Shown: positions 15,003-22,668 of the stretch, piece after piece | How the letters are laid out: each line of letters opens with the position of its first letter | Numbering within the stretch: position 1 is the first letter of the stretch | Assembly (NCBI GenBank): GCA_023257255.1 | Contig: JALRCR010000011.1 | Coordinates: 1 to 37,573, forward strand | DNA from: Gammaproteobacteria bacterium | Lineage (GTDB): Bacteria; Pseudomonadota; Gammaproteobacteria; Ga0077536 | Length of the DNA: 37,573 nt | Direction of reading: 5' to 3' | The notes under the pieces: model-generated | Database searches by the model: none | What the model was told of the DNA's origin: nothing | What the model saw: the letters and a program-made list of their open reading frames with translations, nothing else | Program-made: the position numbers and the translations under genes

Positions 15003-16016
15003 ATGAAGGGCGCGCTGTCGCTCCCGACCCCGGCCGAGCCGGCCGATCGGCTGGCCGCCACGTTCTGTCTGGCCCTCATCCTGCACGTGATGCTGGTGCT
15101 GGGCATCAGCTTTCGGCCCGAGCTGCGACGTCCGCCGCAGCCCGAGCGGCTGGACATCACGCTGGTGACCGAGCGGGCCACCGAAGCGCCGAAAACCCCC
15201 GACGCGCTGGCTCAGGCCAATTTGCAGGGCGGTGGCGACAGCGATGAACGCGTGCGCCCGACCACGCCGCTTATCGCCCCGCCGGTGTTGCCGGTGCCCG
15301 CCCGCGAAGCCGCGCCACCGGAGCCGGGTCAGGAGGCCGAGACGCCCGCCCCGCCGCAGCCCGAGCCGGCAGCGCCCAAGCCCGCCCCCAGCGCGCCCGC
15401 GCGGCCGACCCCGGCGACGACATCAAGTCCGCCGCGCGTGGCGGCCAGCACCCCGGCCAAGCCGCAGCTGCCGAAACCAGCGCCAAGTCCGGTGCCGGCG
15501 TCGGCCGCAGAGACCGCTACCAGCCCACCGGCCCCGGCGCCTGCGCCAGGCGCAACGGCCGAAGCGCAACCGACCGCCACCCAGCTCATCACGCGCTCCT
15601 TCGCGCTCGCCAGCATGAGCGCGGAGTTGCAGGACAAGATGGAAACCCGCGCCAAACGGGCCCGCAGCAAGTACATCTCTGCCAGCACGCAGGAGTACCG
15701 CTACGCGGCGTATATGGAAGCCTGGCGGGCGAAGGTCGAGCGCATCGGCAACATCAATTACCCCGACGAGGCCCGCCAGCGCGCGCTGTCGGGCGCGCTG
15801 TTGCTGGACGTTTCCCTGCGCCCCGACGGCTCGGTCATCGAAATCGTGGTGCGGCGTTCCTCCGGCCATAAAGTGCTGGACGATGCCGCTGTGCGGATCG
15901 TGACGCTGGCCGGCCCCTTCGCGCCCTTTCCGCCCGATATTGCCCGCGATGTGGACGTGCTGCACGTCACCCGGACCTGGCGTTTCCTGAACAGCGCCGA
16001 GTTCACCGCGCAGTAG
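15003..16016 (+). CDS. tonB: TonB-family energy transducer
   Basis: A 337-residue protein with one N-terminal membrane helix (about 19-38) containing the histidine typical of TonB helices (H28), a long Pro/Ala-rich periplasmic spacer (about 88-185), and a C-terminal TonB domain from about 230 with INYPDEARQRALSG, LLLDVSLRPDGSV and a final VTRTWRF. It would couple proton motive force via ExbBD to outer-membrane receptors. No exbB or exbD is adjacent; a TonB paralogue placed between gshB and yqgE is a recurrent arrangement in pseudomonads and relatives. The receptor it serves cannot be told from the sequence. Confidence 0.9.
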   Translation: MKGALSLPTPAEPADRLAATFCLALILHVMLVLGISFRPELRRPPQPERLDITLVTERATEAPKTPDALAQANLQGGGDSDERVRPTTPLIAPPVLPVPAREAAPPEPGQEAETPAPPQPEPAAPKPAPSAPARPTPATTSSPPRVAASTPAKPQLPKPAPSPVPASAAETATSPPAPAPAPGATAEAQPTATQLITRSFALASMSAELQDKMETRAKRARSKYISASTQEYRYAAYMEAWRAKVERIGNINYPDEARQRALSGALLLDVSLRPDGSVIEIVVRRSSGHKVLDDAAVRIVTLAGPFAPFPPDIARDVDVLHVTRTWRFLNSAEFTAQ

Positions 16017-16062
16017 CAGAATCGGCTTGTGAGCTTGAGGGAGCGGGACCGATACTAGGCTG

Positions 16063-16620
16063 ATGCGACTGAACCTCACCAATCATTTCCTGATCGCGAT
16101 GCCGGCGTTGGACGACCCCAACTTCGCCCGCACCGTCACCTACGTCTGCGCCCATAACGAAGACGGCGCGATGGGCATCGTGATCAACCGGCCACTCGAT
16201 ATGGATCTGGGCGAGGTGCTGCAGCAGCTGGATCTGGAAACCGCCGACCCGCAGATCAACGCCCAGCCCATCTACGCCGGCGGCCCGGTGCATCGCGACC
16301 GCGGCTTTATCATCCACCGCCCGGCGCAGGATTTCGGATCGACGCTGCGCGTGACCGAGGACATCTCGGTCTCCACCTCGCGGGATATTCTGGCGGCCAT
16401 CGCGCGCGGCGACGGTCCACCCGACACCCTGATCGCGCTGGGCTATGCCGGCTGGGGTGCGGGGCAGCTGGAGCAGGAGATTTTGCAGAACGCCTGGCTG
16501 AGCGGGCCGGCGACCCTCGACTTGCTGTTTCACTCGCCGGTCGAGCGGCGCTGGAACGATGCCGCCGCCCTGCTCGGCATTGATCTCACGCTGCTCTCGG
16601 GCGAGGTGGGCCACGCGTGA
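16063..16620 (+). CDS. YqgE/AlgH family protein
   Basis: A 185-residue protein with the conserved opening LTNHFLIAMPALDDPNFARTV, then GAMGIVINRP, YAGGPVHRDRGFIIH and GYAGWGAGQLEQEI, all hallmarks of the UPF0301 (YqgE/AlgH) family. The family's molecular role is not established; AlgH was linked to alginate regulation in Pseudomonas. Its stop overlaps the GTG start of ruvX (GTGA), matching the widespread yqgE-yqgF pairing. Confidence 0.95.
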   Translation: MRLNLTNHFLIAMPALDDPNFARTVTYVCAHNEDGAMGIVINRPLDMDLGEVLQQLDLETADPQINAQPIYAGGPVHRDRGFIIHRPAQDFGSTLRVTEDISVSTSRDILAAIARGDGPPDTLIALGYAGWGAGQLEQEILQNAWLSGPATLDLLFHSPVERRWNDAAALLGIDLTLLSGEVGHA

Positions 16621-17039
16621 GCGCACAGGCGCCGCGCACGGCGCTGGGCTTTGATTACGGCGAAAAGCGGATTGGCGTGGCGGTCGGCCAGACCGTCACC
16701 CGCACCGCCAGCCCGCTGACCACCTTGCCCGCGAAGCAGGGTCAGCCGGATTGGGTGGTCCTCGGGCGGCTGATCGCCGAATGGCAGCCGGATTGTCTGG
16801 TGCTTGGCATGCCGAGCACGGCCGACGGCCAGCCGCACCCCATGGCCGAGCCGATCGCCCGCTTTGGACGGCGCCTCGGCGGGCGTTACAACAAGCCGGT
16901 GCATGTGGTGGACGAGCGCCTGTCGTCCTATGCGGCAGAAGATCTGGCGCGCCGGAGCGGCCGCGGGCTGGACGCCCACGCCGCCCAGCAGATTCTTGAA
17001 ACCTGGTTGAACGAACAGCCCCCCGGCACGGAGTCCTGA
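16617..17039 (+). CDS. ruvX: YqgF/RuvX family putative Holliday junction resolvase / pre-16S rRNA nuclease
   Basis: A 140-residue RNase H-fold protein with LGFDYGEKRIGVAVG (first catalytic aspartate, D13), LGMPSTADGQPHPM, VDERLSSYAAE (catalytic glutamate) and DAHAAQQILETWL (final aspartate). The family trims the 5' end of 16S rRNA precursor in E. coli and was earlier described as a Holliday junction resolvase. It starts at GTG within the yqgE stop, and pyrR begins at the very next base after its own stop, so all three are probably co-translated. Confidence 0.95.
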   Translation: MSAQAPRTALGFDYGEKRIGVAVGQTVTRTASPLTTLPAKQGQPDWVVLGRLIAEWQPDCLVLGMPSTADGQPHPMAEPIARFGRRLGGRYNKPVHVVDERLSSYAAEDLARRSGRGLDAHAAQQILETWLNEQPPGTES

Positions 17040-17549
17040 GTGAGTACGCAATTCGACATCGACGCCCTGCTCAACACCATGGCAGCGCAATTACGCGAAC
17101 GCCTGGACCACGCCGGTATCAGCAATCCGGCACTGGTCGGCATCCGCACCGGCGGGGTCTGGGTGGCCGAGCGTCTGCGCGGCCTGCTGGGTCTCGACGA
17201 AGCGCTGGGCGAATTGAACATCGCCTTCTACCGCGACGATTTCAGCCGCATCGGCATCCACCCGACGGTCGAGCCCTCGGTGCTGCCGTTTGATGTGGAC
17301 GGCCGCGATCTGGTGCTGGTCGACGACATCCTCTACACCGGGCGCACCGTGCGCGCGGCCATGAACGAGATTTTTGACTACGGCCGGCCGCGCTCCATCC
17401 AGCTTGTGGTGCTGTTTGATCGCAGCGGCCGCGAGCTGCCGATCGAGGCGCAGGTGGTCGGCGCGCACCTCAGTCTGCGTGCGGGTGAGCATGCTAAACT
17501 CGCCGGGCCTTCGTCGCTCCACCTTGAGATTCACCGCACACGCGCGTGA
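17040..17549 (+). CDS. pyrR: PyrR bifunctional pyr operon regulator / uracil phosphoribosyltransferase
   Basis: A 169-residue type I phosphoribosyltransferase with the PRPP-binding loop LVLVDDILYTGRTVRAA, an upstream IRTGGVWVAERL, and the PyrR-type IAFYRDDFSRIG flap. PyrR binds UMP/UTP and, in Gram-positives, controls pyr mRNA by attenuation or translation; in pseudomonads it is linked to pyrBC' regulation. It begins with GTG directly after the ruvX stop and is followed by a 66-base leader before pyrB. Whether it acts on RNA, on DNA or only as a uracil salvage enzyme here cannot be read from the protein sequence. Confidence 0.95.
   Translation: MSTQFDIDALLNTMAAQLRERLDHAGISNPALVGIRTGGVWVAERLRGLLGLDEALGELNIAFYRDDFSRIGIHPTVEPSVLPFDVDGRDLVLVDDILYTGRTVRAAMNEIFDYGRPRSIQLVVLFDRSGRELPIEAQVVGAHLSLRAGEHAKLAGPSSLHLEIHRTRA
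17492..17500 (+). promoter_or_regulatory. Possible extended -10 promoter for pyrB inside pyrR
   Basis: TGCTAAACT near the 3' end of pyrR fits an extended -10 (TG-N-TAAACT). It would give a pyrB transcript with a leader of roughly 110 bases. The -35 region is weak, and the match could be chance coding sequence. Confidence 0.3.
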
Positions 17550-17554
17550 TCGGC

Positions 17555-17568
17555 CGTGGCGCGCCACG
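17555..17568. repeat. 14-bp perfect palindrome in the pyrR-pyrB gap
   Basis: CGTGGCGCGCCACG reads identically on both strands and sits just after the pyrR stop, about 20 bases before the leader Shine-Dalgarno. In DNA it could be an operator; in RNA it folds as a 5-bp stem with a CGCG loop. It is a candidate regulatory site for pyrBC'K. Confidence 0.45.
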
Positions 17569-17601
17569 ACGCGGGCCACATCTCAGAGGAGGAACGGGGC
17601 G

Positions 17602-17619
17602 ATGGGGAACTGGCAATGA
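17602..17619 (+). CDS. Five-codon leader ORF overlapping the pyrB start
   Basis: The sequence encodes MGNWQ and a stop. The strongest ribosome-binding site in the gap (GGAGG at 17588-17592, 9 bases before this ATG) serves it rather than pyrB. Its TGA overlaps the pyrB ATG (ATGA at 17616-17619), so ribosomes finishing it could reinitiate on pyrB. It is too short to recognise by homology; translation is inferred only from the SD and the overlap. The alternative is that the SD serves pyrB directly at long spacing or that GGGGA before the pyrB ATG is used. Confidence 0.45.
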   Translation: MGNWQ

Positions 17620-18590
17620 GCGCGGCAGATATCCAGTTAGACGCGCAAGGCCGTCTCCGTCATTTCATCGCGATCGAAGGCCTGCCCCGCGCACTCCTGA
17701 CCCAGATTCTCGATAACGCCGAGCGCTTCGCACCCGTCGGCGACCGCGCGGTCAAAAAAGTCCCGCTGCTGCGCGGGCGTACCGTCGCCAATCTCTTCTT
17801 CGAGCCCAGCACCCGCACCCGGACCACGTTTGATCTGGCGGCGAAGCGCCTGTCGGCGGACGTGCTTAATCTCAATATCGAGGCCAGCTCGACCAAAAAG
17901 GGCGAATCGCTGGCCGACACGCTGCGCAATCTCGAAGCCATGCAGTGCGATATGTTCGTAGTGCGGCATCAGGTCAGCGGCGCGGCGCATTTCATCGCCC
18001 AGCAGGTCGCGCCGCACATCAGCGTGATCAACGGCGGCGATGGCCGGCACGAGCATCCCACCCAGGGCATGCTCGACGCCTTCACCATCCGCCGCCACAA
18101 ACAGGACTTCACGCGCTTGAGCATTGCCATCGTCGGCGATGTGGCGCATTCGCGGGTGGCCCGCTCCAACATCCAGGCGCTGAAAACCCTGGGCGTGCCG
18201 GATCTGCGGGTGGTTGGCCCCAAAACGCTGATTCCGCCGCAGATTGACGCCCAGGGCGTACAGGTGTTTGACGACCTGGACGAAGGCATCCGGGGCTGCG
18301 ACGTGGTCATCACGCTGCGCCTGCAACAGGAGCGCATGCAGAGCGCGCTCTTGCCCAGCGCCAACGAATACTTCCGCGAATACGGCCTGACCGCCGAGCG
18401 TCTGCGCCTCGCCAAGCCGGACGCGATCGTGATGCATCCGGGACCAATCAACCGGGGCGTGGAAATCGACTCCGCGGTCGCCGACGGCGTGCAGTCGGTC
18501 ATCCTGCAGCAGGTGACCTACGGCATTGCGGTGCGCATGGCGGTGATGGCGATGATCCTCGGCAATCAGGCCTTGGCGGGGGCTGCCTGA
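17616..18590 (+). CDS. pyrB: Aspartate carbamoyltransferase catalytic subunit PyrB (class A/B pseudomonad type)
   Basis: A 324-residue enzyme with [14 protein letters not shown] (carbamoyl-phosphate loop), [28 protein letters not shown] and [10 protein letters not shown], the standard ATCase motifs. It joins carbamoyl phosphate and aspartate in the second step of de novo UMP synthesis. The start at 17616 gives an N-terminus ([17 protein letters not shown]) aligning with pseudomonad PyrB, which carries a short extension absent from E. coli PyrB; a GTG 20 codons upstream lacks a ribosome site. A TGATG overlap couples it to pyrC'. As in Pseudomonas, it probably assembles with the inactive PyrC' into a dodecamer and has no pyrI. 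Confidence 0.96.
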   Translation: MSAADIQLDAQGRLRHFIAIEGLPRALLTQILDNAERFAPVGDRAVKKVPLLRGRTVANLFFEPSTRTRTTFDLAAKRLSADVLNLNIEASSTKKGESLADTLRNLEAMQCDMFVVRHQVSGAAHFIAQQVAPHISVINGGDGRHEHPTQGMLDAFTIRRHKQDFTRLSIAIVGDVAHSRVARSNIQALKTLGVPDLRVVGPKTLIPPQIDAQGVQVFDDLDEGIRGCDVVITLRLQQERMQSALLPSANEYFREYGLTAERLRLAKPDAIVMHPGPINRGVEIDSAVADGVQSVILQQVTYGIAVRMAVMAMILGNQALAGAA

Positions 18591-19870
18591 TGCGCTGGCA
18601 AATTCGCGGCGGACGGGTGATCGATCCGGCCAACGGCCACGACGGCATCGCCGACCTGTGGCTTGAGGACGGCTGGGTGCTGGCGGTGGGTCGCGCGCCG
18701 CGCGGCGTCAAGGCCGATGAGGTCTTCAACGCCAACGGGCTGGTGGTGGCGCCGGGTTTTGTGGATCTCGGCAGCCATCTGCGCGAGCCGGGATTCGCGC
18801 ACAAGGCAACGGTGGCGCGCGAGGCGCGGGCCGCCGCTGCGAGCGGCTTCACCACCGTGTGCTGCACGCCCGACACCCAACCGGTGATCGACAATCCGGC
18901 GGTGGTCGAACACATCCTGAAGCGCGCCGCGAGCGCCGGCGGCGCGCGCGTGCTGGTGCTGGGCGCGCTGACCGTTGGTCTGGCCGGCGAAGTGCTGGCC
19001 GAAATGCACGCGTTGAAGGCGGCCGGCGTGGTCGGTCTCAGCAATCTCGACCGGGCGATCAAGGACACCGCGGTGCTGAAGCACGCGCTGGCCTATGCGG
19101 CAAGCGCCGAGCTCACCGTCTTCTCGCAGCCGGAAGACTACTGGCTGGGCCGGCAGGGGCAGGTGCACGAAGGCGCCGTCAGCACCCGGCTTGGCATTCC
19201 GGGGATTCCGGCGGCGGCGGAAGTCATCGCCGTGCACCGCGAACTGACGCTCGCCGCCGCGGCCGGCGCGCGGCTGCATTTCTCGCGCCTGTCGGCCGCC
19301 GATTCGGTCAAGCCGATCGTCGAAGCCCGGCGGCGCGGGCAGGCGGTGAGCGCGGACGTCAGCCTCGCCCACCTGTGTTTTACGGTCGACGACATTGGCC
19401 ACTACGACCCCAATTTCCATCTGCGCCCGCCGCTGCGCGAGAAGACCGACCGCAAGGCGCTGGCCAAGGCGGTGGCCACCGGCGCAATCGACGCCATCAG
19501 CGCCGGCCACGAGCCGCACGATGTGGATGCCAAGGCCGCGCCTTTTGGCCTGACCGAACCGGGCATGTCGACCTACGACACTTTCCTGCCGGCGCTGCTG
19601 GCGCAGGTCGCGGGCGGCGCTTTCGATTTGGCCACCGCCATCGCGGCGGCTAGCCTGCGGCCGCACCAGATTCTGGGACGCGAGGGAGGCCACTTGAGCC
19701 CCGGCGCCCCGGCCGACCTGTGCATCTTCGACCCCGCGCTGCGCTGGACCGTGACCGACGACACGCTGCTCAGCAGCGGTCGCAACACCCCTTACTTCAA
19801 CCACGCCCAGACCGGTCGCGTCGTCGCCACCATGGTCGGGGGCGAGTGGGTTTTTCAGGCATCTGTATGA
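18590..19870 (+). CDS. pyrX: Dihydroorotase-like PyrC' (PyrX), predicted non-catalytic
   Basis: A 426-residue amidohydrolase-fold protein resembling type I dihydroorotase, but the metal ligands are degraded: the DxHxH motif reads D-L-G-S-H at 59-63, the second-lobe histidine region reads FSQPED (Q180), the HVS motif reads RLS at 233-235, and the catalytic aspartate of TDHAPH is a glycine in AGHEPH (306). Family knowledge: in Pseudomonas the inactive pyrC' product is a structural partner needed for ATCase assembly. The TGATG overlap with pyrB fits a fixed 1:1 complex. A working dihydroorotase must therefore be encoded elsewhere. Its stop overlaps the next start by ATGA. Confidence 0.92.
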   Translation: MRWQIRGGRVIDPANGHDGIADLWLEDGWVLAVGRAPRGVKADEVFNANGLVVAPGFVDLGSHLREPGFAHKATVAREARAAAASGFTTVCCTPDTQPVIDNPAVVEHILKRAASAGGARVLVLGALTVGLAGEVLAEMHALKAAGVVGLSNLDRAIKDTAVLKHALAYAASAELTVFSQPEDYWLGRQGQVHEGAVSTRLGIPGIPAAAEVIAVHRELTLAAAAGARLHFSRLSAADSVKPIVEARRRGQAVSADVSLAHLCFTVDDIGHYDPNFHLRPPLREKTDRKALAKAVATGAIDAISAGHEPHDVDAKAAPFGLTEPGMSTYDTFLPALLAQVAGGAFDLATAIAAASLRPHQILGREGGHLSPGAPADLCIFDPALRWTVTDDTLLSSGRNTPYFNHAQTGRVVATMVGGEWVFQASV

Positions 19871-20751
19871 GTGATCCCGCACGGCCGCATCGCGGCACCA
19901 TGGTCGACGAACGCGCCGAAGTGCTGGCCAACGAGGCCTATCCCGGCCACCAGCACGTGCTGCGCCTGAAAGCGCCGGAAATCGCGCGGCGCGCGCGGCC
20001 GGGCAGCTTCGTCCATCTGCGCTGCGCGCCGGCGCTGGCCATGCGCCGGCCGATGTCGATCATGCGCGCCAACCCCACGCAGGGCACGGTCGACATCCTG
20101 TTCAAGGCGCACGGCCAAGGCACGGCGGAGCTGGCCGCGCGTCAGCCGGGCGAAAGCCTGCAGGTGCTGGGCCCCATCGGCGTGCCCTTCCGGCAGGAGA
20201 CTTACCGCCGGCGGCCGCTGCTGATCGGCGGCGGCGTGGGCCTGCCGCCGATGGTTTATCTGGCCGAGCATCTGCGCCGCCAGTCCGGCCTCAGCCCGCT
20301 GGTGGTGCTGGGCTCGGAAATCCCGTTTCCCTTCAGCCTGCGACCCTCGACCGTCATGGTGCCGGGCATCCCGGCGGGCGTGATTGCCACCATGCCGCTG
20401 CTGGAGGACTGGGGCATTGCCTGCCGGCTGGCCAGCCGAAAGGGCTATCCGGGCTGTTTTGAGGGGCTGGTCACCGAGCTCGCGGCGGAATGGCTGACCG
20501 CGCTCGGTCCGGCGGTGGCGGACGAGGTCGAAATTTTTGCCTGCGGGCCGACGCCCATGCTCAAAGCCGTGCAGGCGCTGGCCGCCCGCTTCGACGTGCC
20601 GGCGCAGCTGTCGCTGGAGGAATACATGGCCTGTGCGGTCGGCGGCTGCGCCGGCTGCGCGGTGCGGGTAAATACGCCGGCCGGCCCGGCGATGAAACGC
20701 GTTTGCGTGGATGGGCCGGTGTTCGAGGCGGCGACGGTCGTTTTCGAGTAG
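19867..20751 (+). CDS. PyrK-like dihydroorotate dehydrogenase electron-transfer subunit
   Basis: A 294-residue ferredoxin-reductase-type protein. In order it has the FAD motif RPMS (61-64), the nucleotide loop GGGVGLPP (121-128), FACGPTPM (225-231) and a [2Fe-2S] cluster with cysteines 256, 261 and 264 (C-x4-C-x2-C) and 280 (RVCVDGPVF), which is the PyrK signature. In class 1B dihydroorotate dehydrogenase, PyrK passes electrons from PyrD to NAD+. The ATG at 19867 overlaps the pyrC' stop (ATGA), so it is part of the pyr operon, yet no pyrD lies beside it. It may partner an unlinked PyrD or serve another oxidoreductase. The long upstream open frame lies inside pyrC' and is not used. Confidence 0.85.
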   Translation: MSDPARPHRGTMVDERAEVLANEAYPGHQHVLRLKAPEIARRARPGSFVHLRCAPALAMRRPMSIMRANPTQGTVDILFKAHGQGTAELAARQPGESLQVLGPIGVPFRQETYRRRPLLIGGGVGLPPMVYLAEHLRRQSGLSPLVVLGSEIPFPFSLRPSTVMVPGIPAGVIATMPLLEDWGIACRLASRKGYPGCFEGLVTELAAEWLTALGPAVADEVEIFACGPTPMLKAVQALAARFDVPAQLSLEEYMACAVGGCAGCAVRVNTPAGPAMKRVCVDGPVFEAATVVFE

Positions 20752-20758
20752 GCCCCGA

Positions 20759-20776
20759 GCGCCTCAGCCGAGGCGC
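20759..20776. terminator. Hairpin between convergent pyrK-like and methyltransferase genes
   Basis: GCGCCTC (20759-20765), an AGCC loop and GAGGCGC (20770-20776) form a perfect 7-bp stem in the 12-base gap, overlapping the end of the methyltransferase gene. There is no T-run on either side, so intrinsic termination is doubtful; it might instead protect 3' ends or stall polymerase in both directions. Confidence 0.35.
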
Positions 20777-21480
20777 CTGAACAACACCTTCAGCCCGGCC
20801 TTCTGGTCGGCATAGCGCCGGACCTGGGCAAAGCCGTGCTGCTGAAACAAGAGCGCCAGATTCTGTTCGTTGAAAAACTGCACGTGGTGCGGCGGGGCGA
20901 ACACGTCCCAGTCGGTAATGGGCTGCGGGACCTGGTTGCTGCCCAGATCGGGCGTGGTGATATAGACGTGACTGCCGGCGTGGGTCAGCCGGCGCAGCAC
21001 CGCCATATAGTCTTCCAGCGTGCTGATGTGCTCGATGAGCTCGGACGAATAGACAAAATCGAAGGTCGTCGCCGGCTGAAACTCATCGAAGGACTGGCTC
21101 AGAAACTGGCAGCGCGGAAACACGCGCCGCGCGTAGGCGATCGCCTCGGCATTGACGTCCAGGCCGCAGGCGCGCGCCCCGAGCCGGCGGAAGGCGTCGA
21201 CCATGAAGCCGCCGCCGCAGCCCAGATCAAAGGCCGACTTCCGCCAGAACCAGGGCAGCAGGCGCAGCGCCCGCAACAGCGCCCGGATCCGCCGCGAGCG
21301 GGCCTTGGGGTAATGGCTGCCGGTGATTCCCCGGTCGTCGTGATACAGCGCGTTGAGCTGCGACTGGTTCGGCATCGGGTCGAGAAACGCGAACTGGCAG
21401 TCCACGCATTGCGAAAAATGCCATTCGTCCTGATCGACAAAGGGCAGCAGTTTGTCGCCGTGGCAGATGGGACAAGTCAT
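20764..21480 (-). CDS. Zinc-ribbon class I SAM-dependent methyltransferase
   Basis: A 238-residue protein with an N-terminal zinc ribbon (CPIC at 3-6, CVDC at 25-28) and a Rossmann methyltransferase domain whose motif I is FDLGCGGGFMVDAF, followed by GLDVNAEAIAYAR and SELIEHI. Family members methylate small molecules or sugar intermediates; the substrate is not evident. It stands alone between convergent pyrK and the co-directional flavin monooxygenase gene 21 bases upstream, so it may be the last gene of that transcript. Confidence 0.82.
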   Translation of the reverse strand: MTCPICHGDKLLPFVDQDEWHFSQCVDCQFAFLDPMPNQSQLNALYHDDRGITGSHYPKARSRRIRALLRALRLLPWFWRKSAFDLGCGGGFMVDAFRRLGARACGLDVNAEAIAYARRVFPRCQFLSQSFDEFQPATTFDFVYSSELIEHISTLEDYMAVLRRLTHAGSHVYITTPDLGSNQVPQPITDWDVFAPPHHVQFFNEQNLALLFQQHGFAQVRRYADQKAGLKVLFRRLG

Positions 21481-21501
21481 GGGTGAGGTAGCGCCCTTCG
21501 C

Positions 21502-22590
21502 CTAGTGCCGCAAGGCGGCGTTGACCCGCGGCATCACTGCCTCGGTCATCAGTTGCATGGAGCGCCGGGCGAGCTGCGGGTCAGCCCAGTCGTGGCCGGC
21601 ATAGACCAGCGTGCCGAAGTCGCCGACCGTGGCGCGCAGCGCCAGAATCTGGTCGGCAACCTCGTCCGGCGTGCCGCAAATCACCAGCGAATCCAGCACG
21701 AAGTCGAGCGTGATCTCCGCATCCGGTTGGTCGGGACGGGTTTTGAACAACTCCGGGCGGCCGTTGCCGATGAGCTTGCGCATCAGGCTGCGGTAGTAAT
21801 GGGCGTACGGACCGTCATGCCCCTTGGCGTAGGCCCGCGCGGTGGTGGTCGAATCCGCGACAAAAATACTCCGCGCCACGCGCCAGTCCTGCGGCTTCGC
21901 GTCGCGACCGCTGAGGGCCGCGCCGGCCACCAGCTGCTGCCAATGACTGGCCACCCACACCGGCTGTAAAAAGTTGGCGGAGATGATCGACCAGCCTCGC
22001 CGTCCGGCCTGCAGCACGGAATCGGAATGCGGCGACATGGTGGCCACCGCGATCGGCGGATGCGGCAGCTGCAGCGGTTTGAGGATGATGCCTTGCCCAA
22101 TTGCCGCGTCCAGCGTGCGCGCGGTGGAAATCTGCCAGTAGTCGCCGCGTAAATCGTAGGGCGCCTCGCCCGCCCAAATCGCCAGCACCTGATCGATCGC
22201 TTCGCGCGCCATCGCCTTCCGGTCCTGATCCAGCGTGCCGAAGACTTCCGCATCCGAGCGCAGCCCGCCCGGGCTGATGCCCAGGATGAAGCGCCCGTCG
22301 CACATGTGATCGACCATCGCGACCTGCGCGGCCACCGCCGCCGGGTGGCTGTTGGGCAGGTTGATGGTGCCGCTGCCGAGGCGGATTTGCCGCGTCTCGT
22401 AGGCAAGGCTGGCGAGGAAGGTCAGCGAGGACGTGACGGTCTCGGCCAAATCCGTCACGTGCTCGCCAACGAAGGCTTCGGCAAAGCCCAGCTCGTCCGC
22501 CAGCAGGATGGCGGCGCGGTCTTCGCGTAGCGTCTGTCGATAGTCCCGCCCCAGCGGATGCAGGGGCATGGTGAAAAAGCTGAGCTGCAC
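21502..22590 (-). CDS. Luciferase-like (LLM) flavin-dependent monooxygenase, limonene-monooxygenase-like
   Basis: A 362-residue TIM-barrel flavoprotein. SFFTMPLHPLGRDYRQTL, GFAEAFVGEHVTDL, IRLGSGTINLPNSHP and GISPGGLRSD are typical of the luciferase-like family and resemble limonene 1,2-monooxygenase-type members. Such enzymes use reduced flavin and oxygen to hydroxylate, epoxidise or cleave small organic substrates. The start is a GTG, chosen because it aligns with family N-termini; its ribosome site is weak, and an ATG seven codons later is an alternative. It follows creatininase after 78 bases. An accompanying flavin reductase is not seen nearby. Confidence 0.85.
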   Translation of the reverse strand: MQLSFFTMPLHPLGRDYRQTLREDRAAILLADELGFAEAFVGEHVTDLAETVTSSLTFLASLAYETRQIRLGSGTINLPNSHPAAVAAQVAMVDHMCDGRFILGISPGGLRSDAEVFGTLDQDRKAMAREAIDQVLAIWAGEAPYDLRGDYWQISTARTLDAAIGQGIILKPLQLPHPPIAVATMSPHSDSVLQAGRRGWSIISANFLQPVWVASHWQQLVAGAALSGRDAKPQDWRVARSIFVADSTTTARAYAKGHDGPYAHYYRSLMRKLIGNGRPELFKTRPDQPDAEITLDFVLDSLVICGTPDEVADQILALRATVGDFGTLVYAGHDWADPQLARRSMQLMTEAVMPRVNAALRH

Positions 22591-22668
22591 GCGCGCGCCC
22601 GGTCAGGGAATGTGTCCCGGAGCATACCCAGCCCCGGCGGGCCGGGCGAGCGCCGCGTGCGTTGTCCC

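Noticed and set aside
18566..19882. Long minus-strand open frame opposite pyrC'
   Set aside because: Antisense shadow; low-complexity R/G/Q/H composition with no family signature, while pyrC' is clear.
22620..22655. Short GC hairpin between creatininase and the flavin monooxygenase genes as a terminator
   Set aside because: Stem of about five pairs and no T-run; expected by chance at this GC content.
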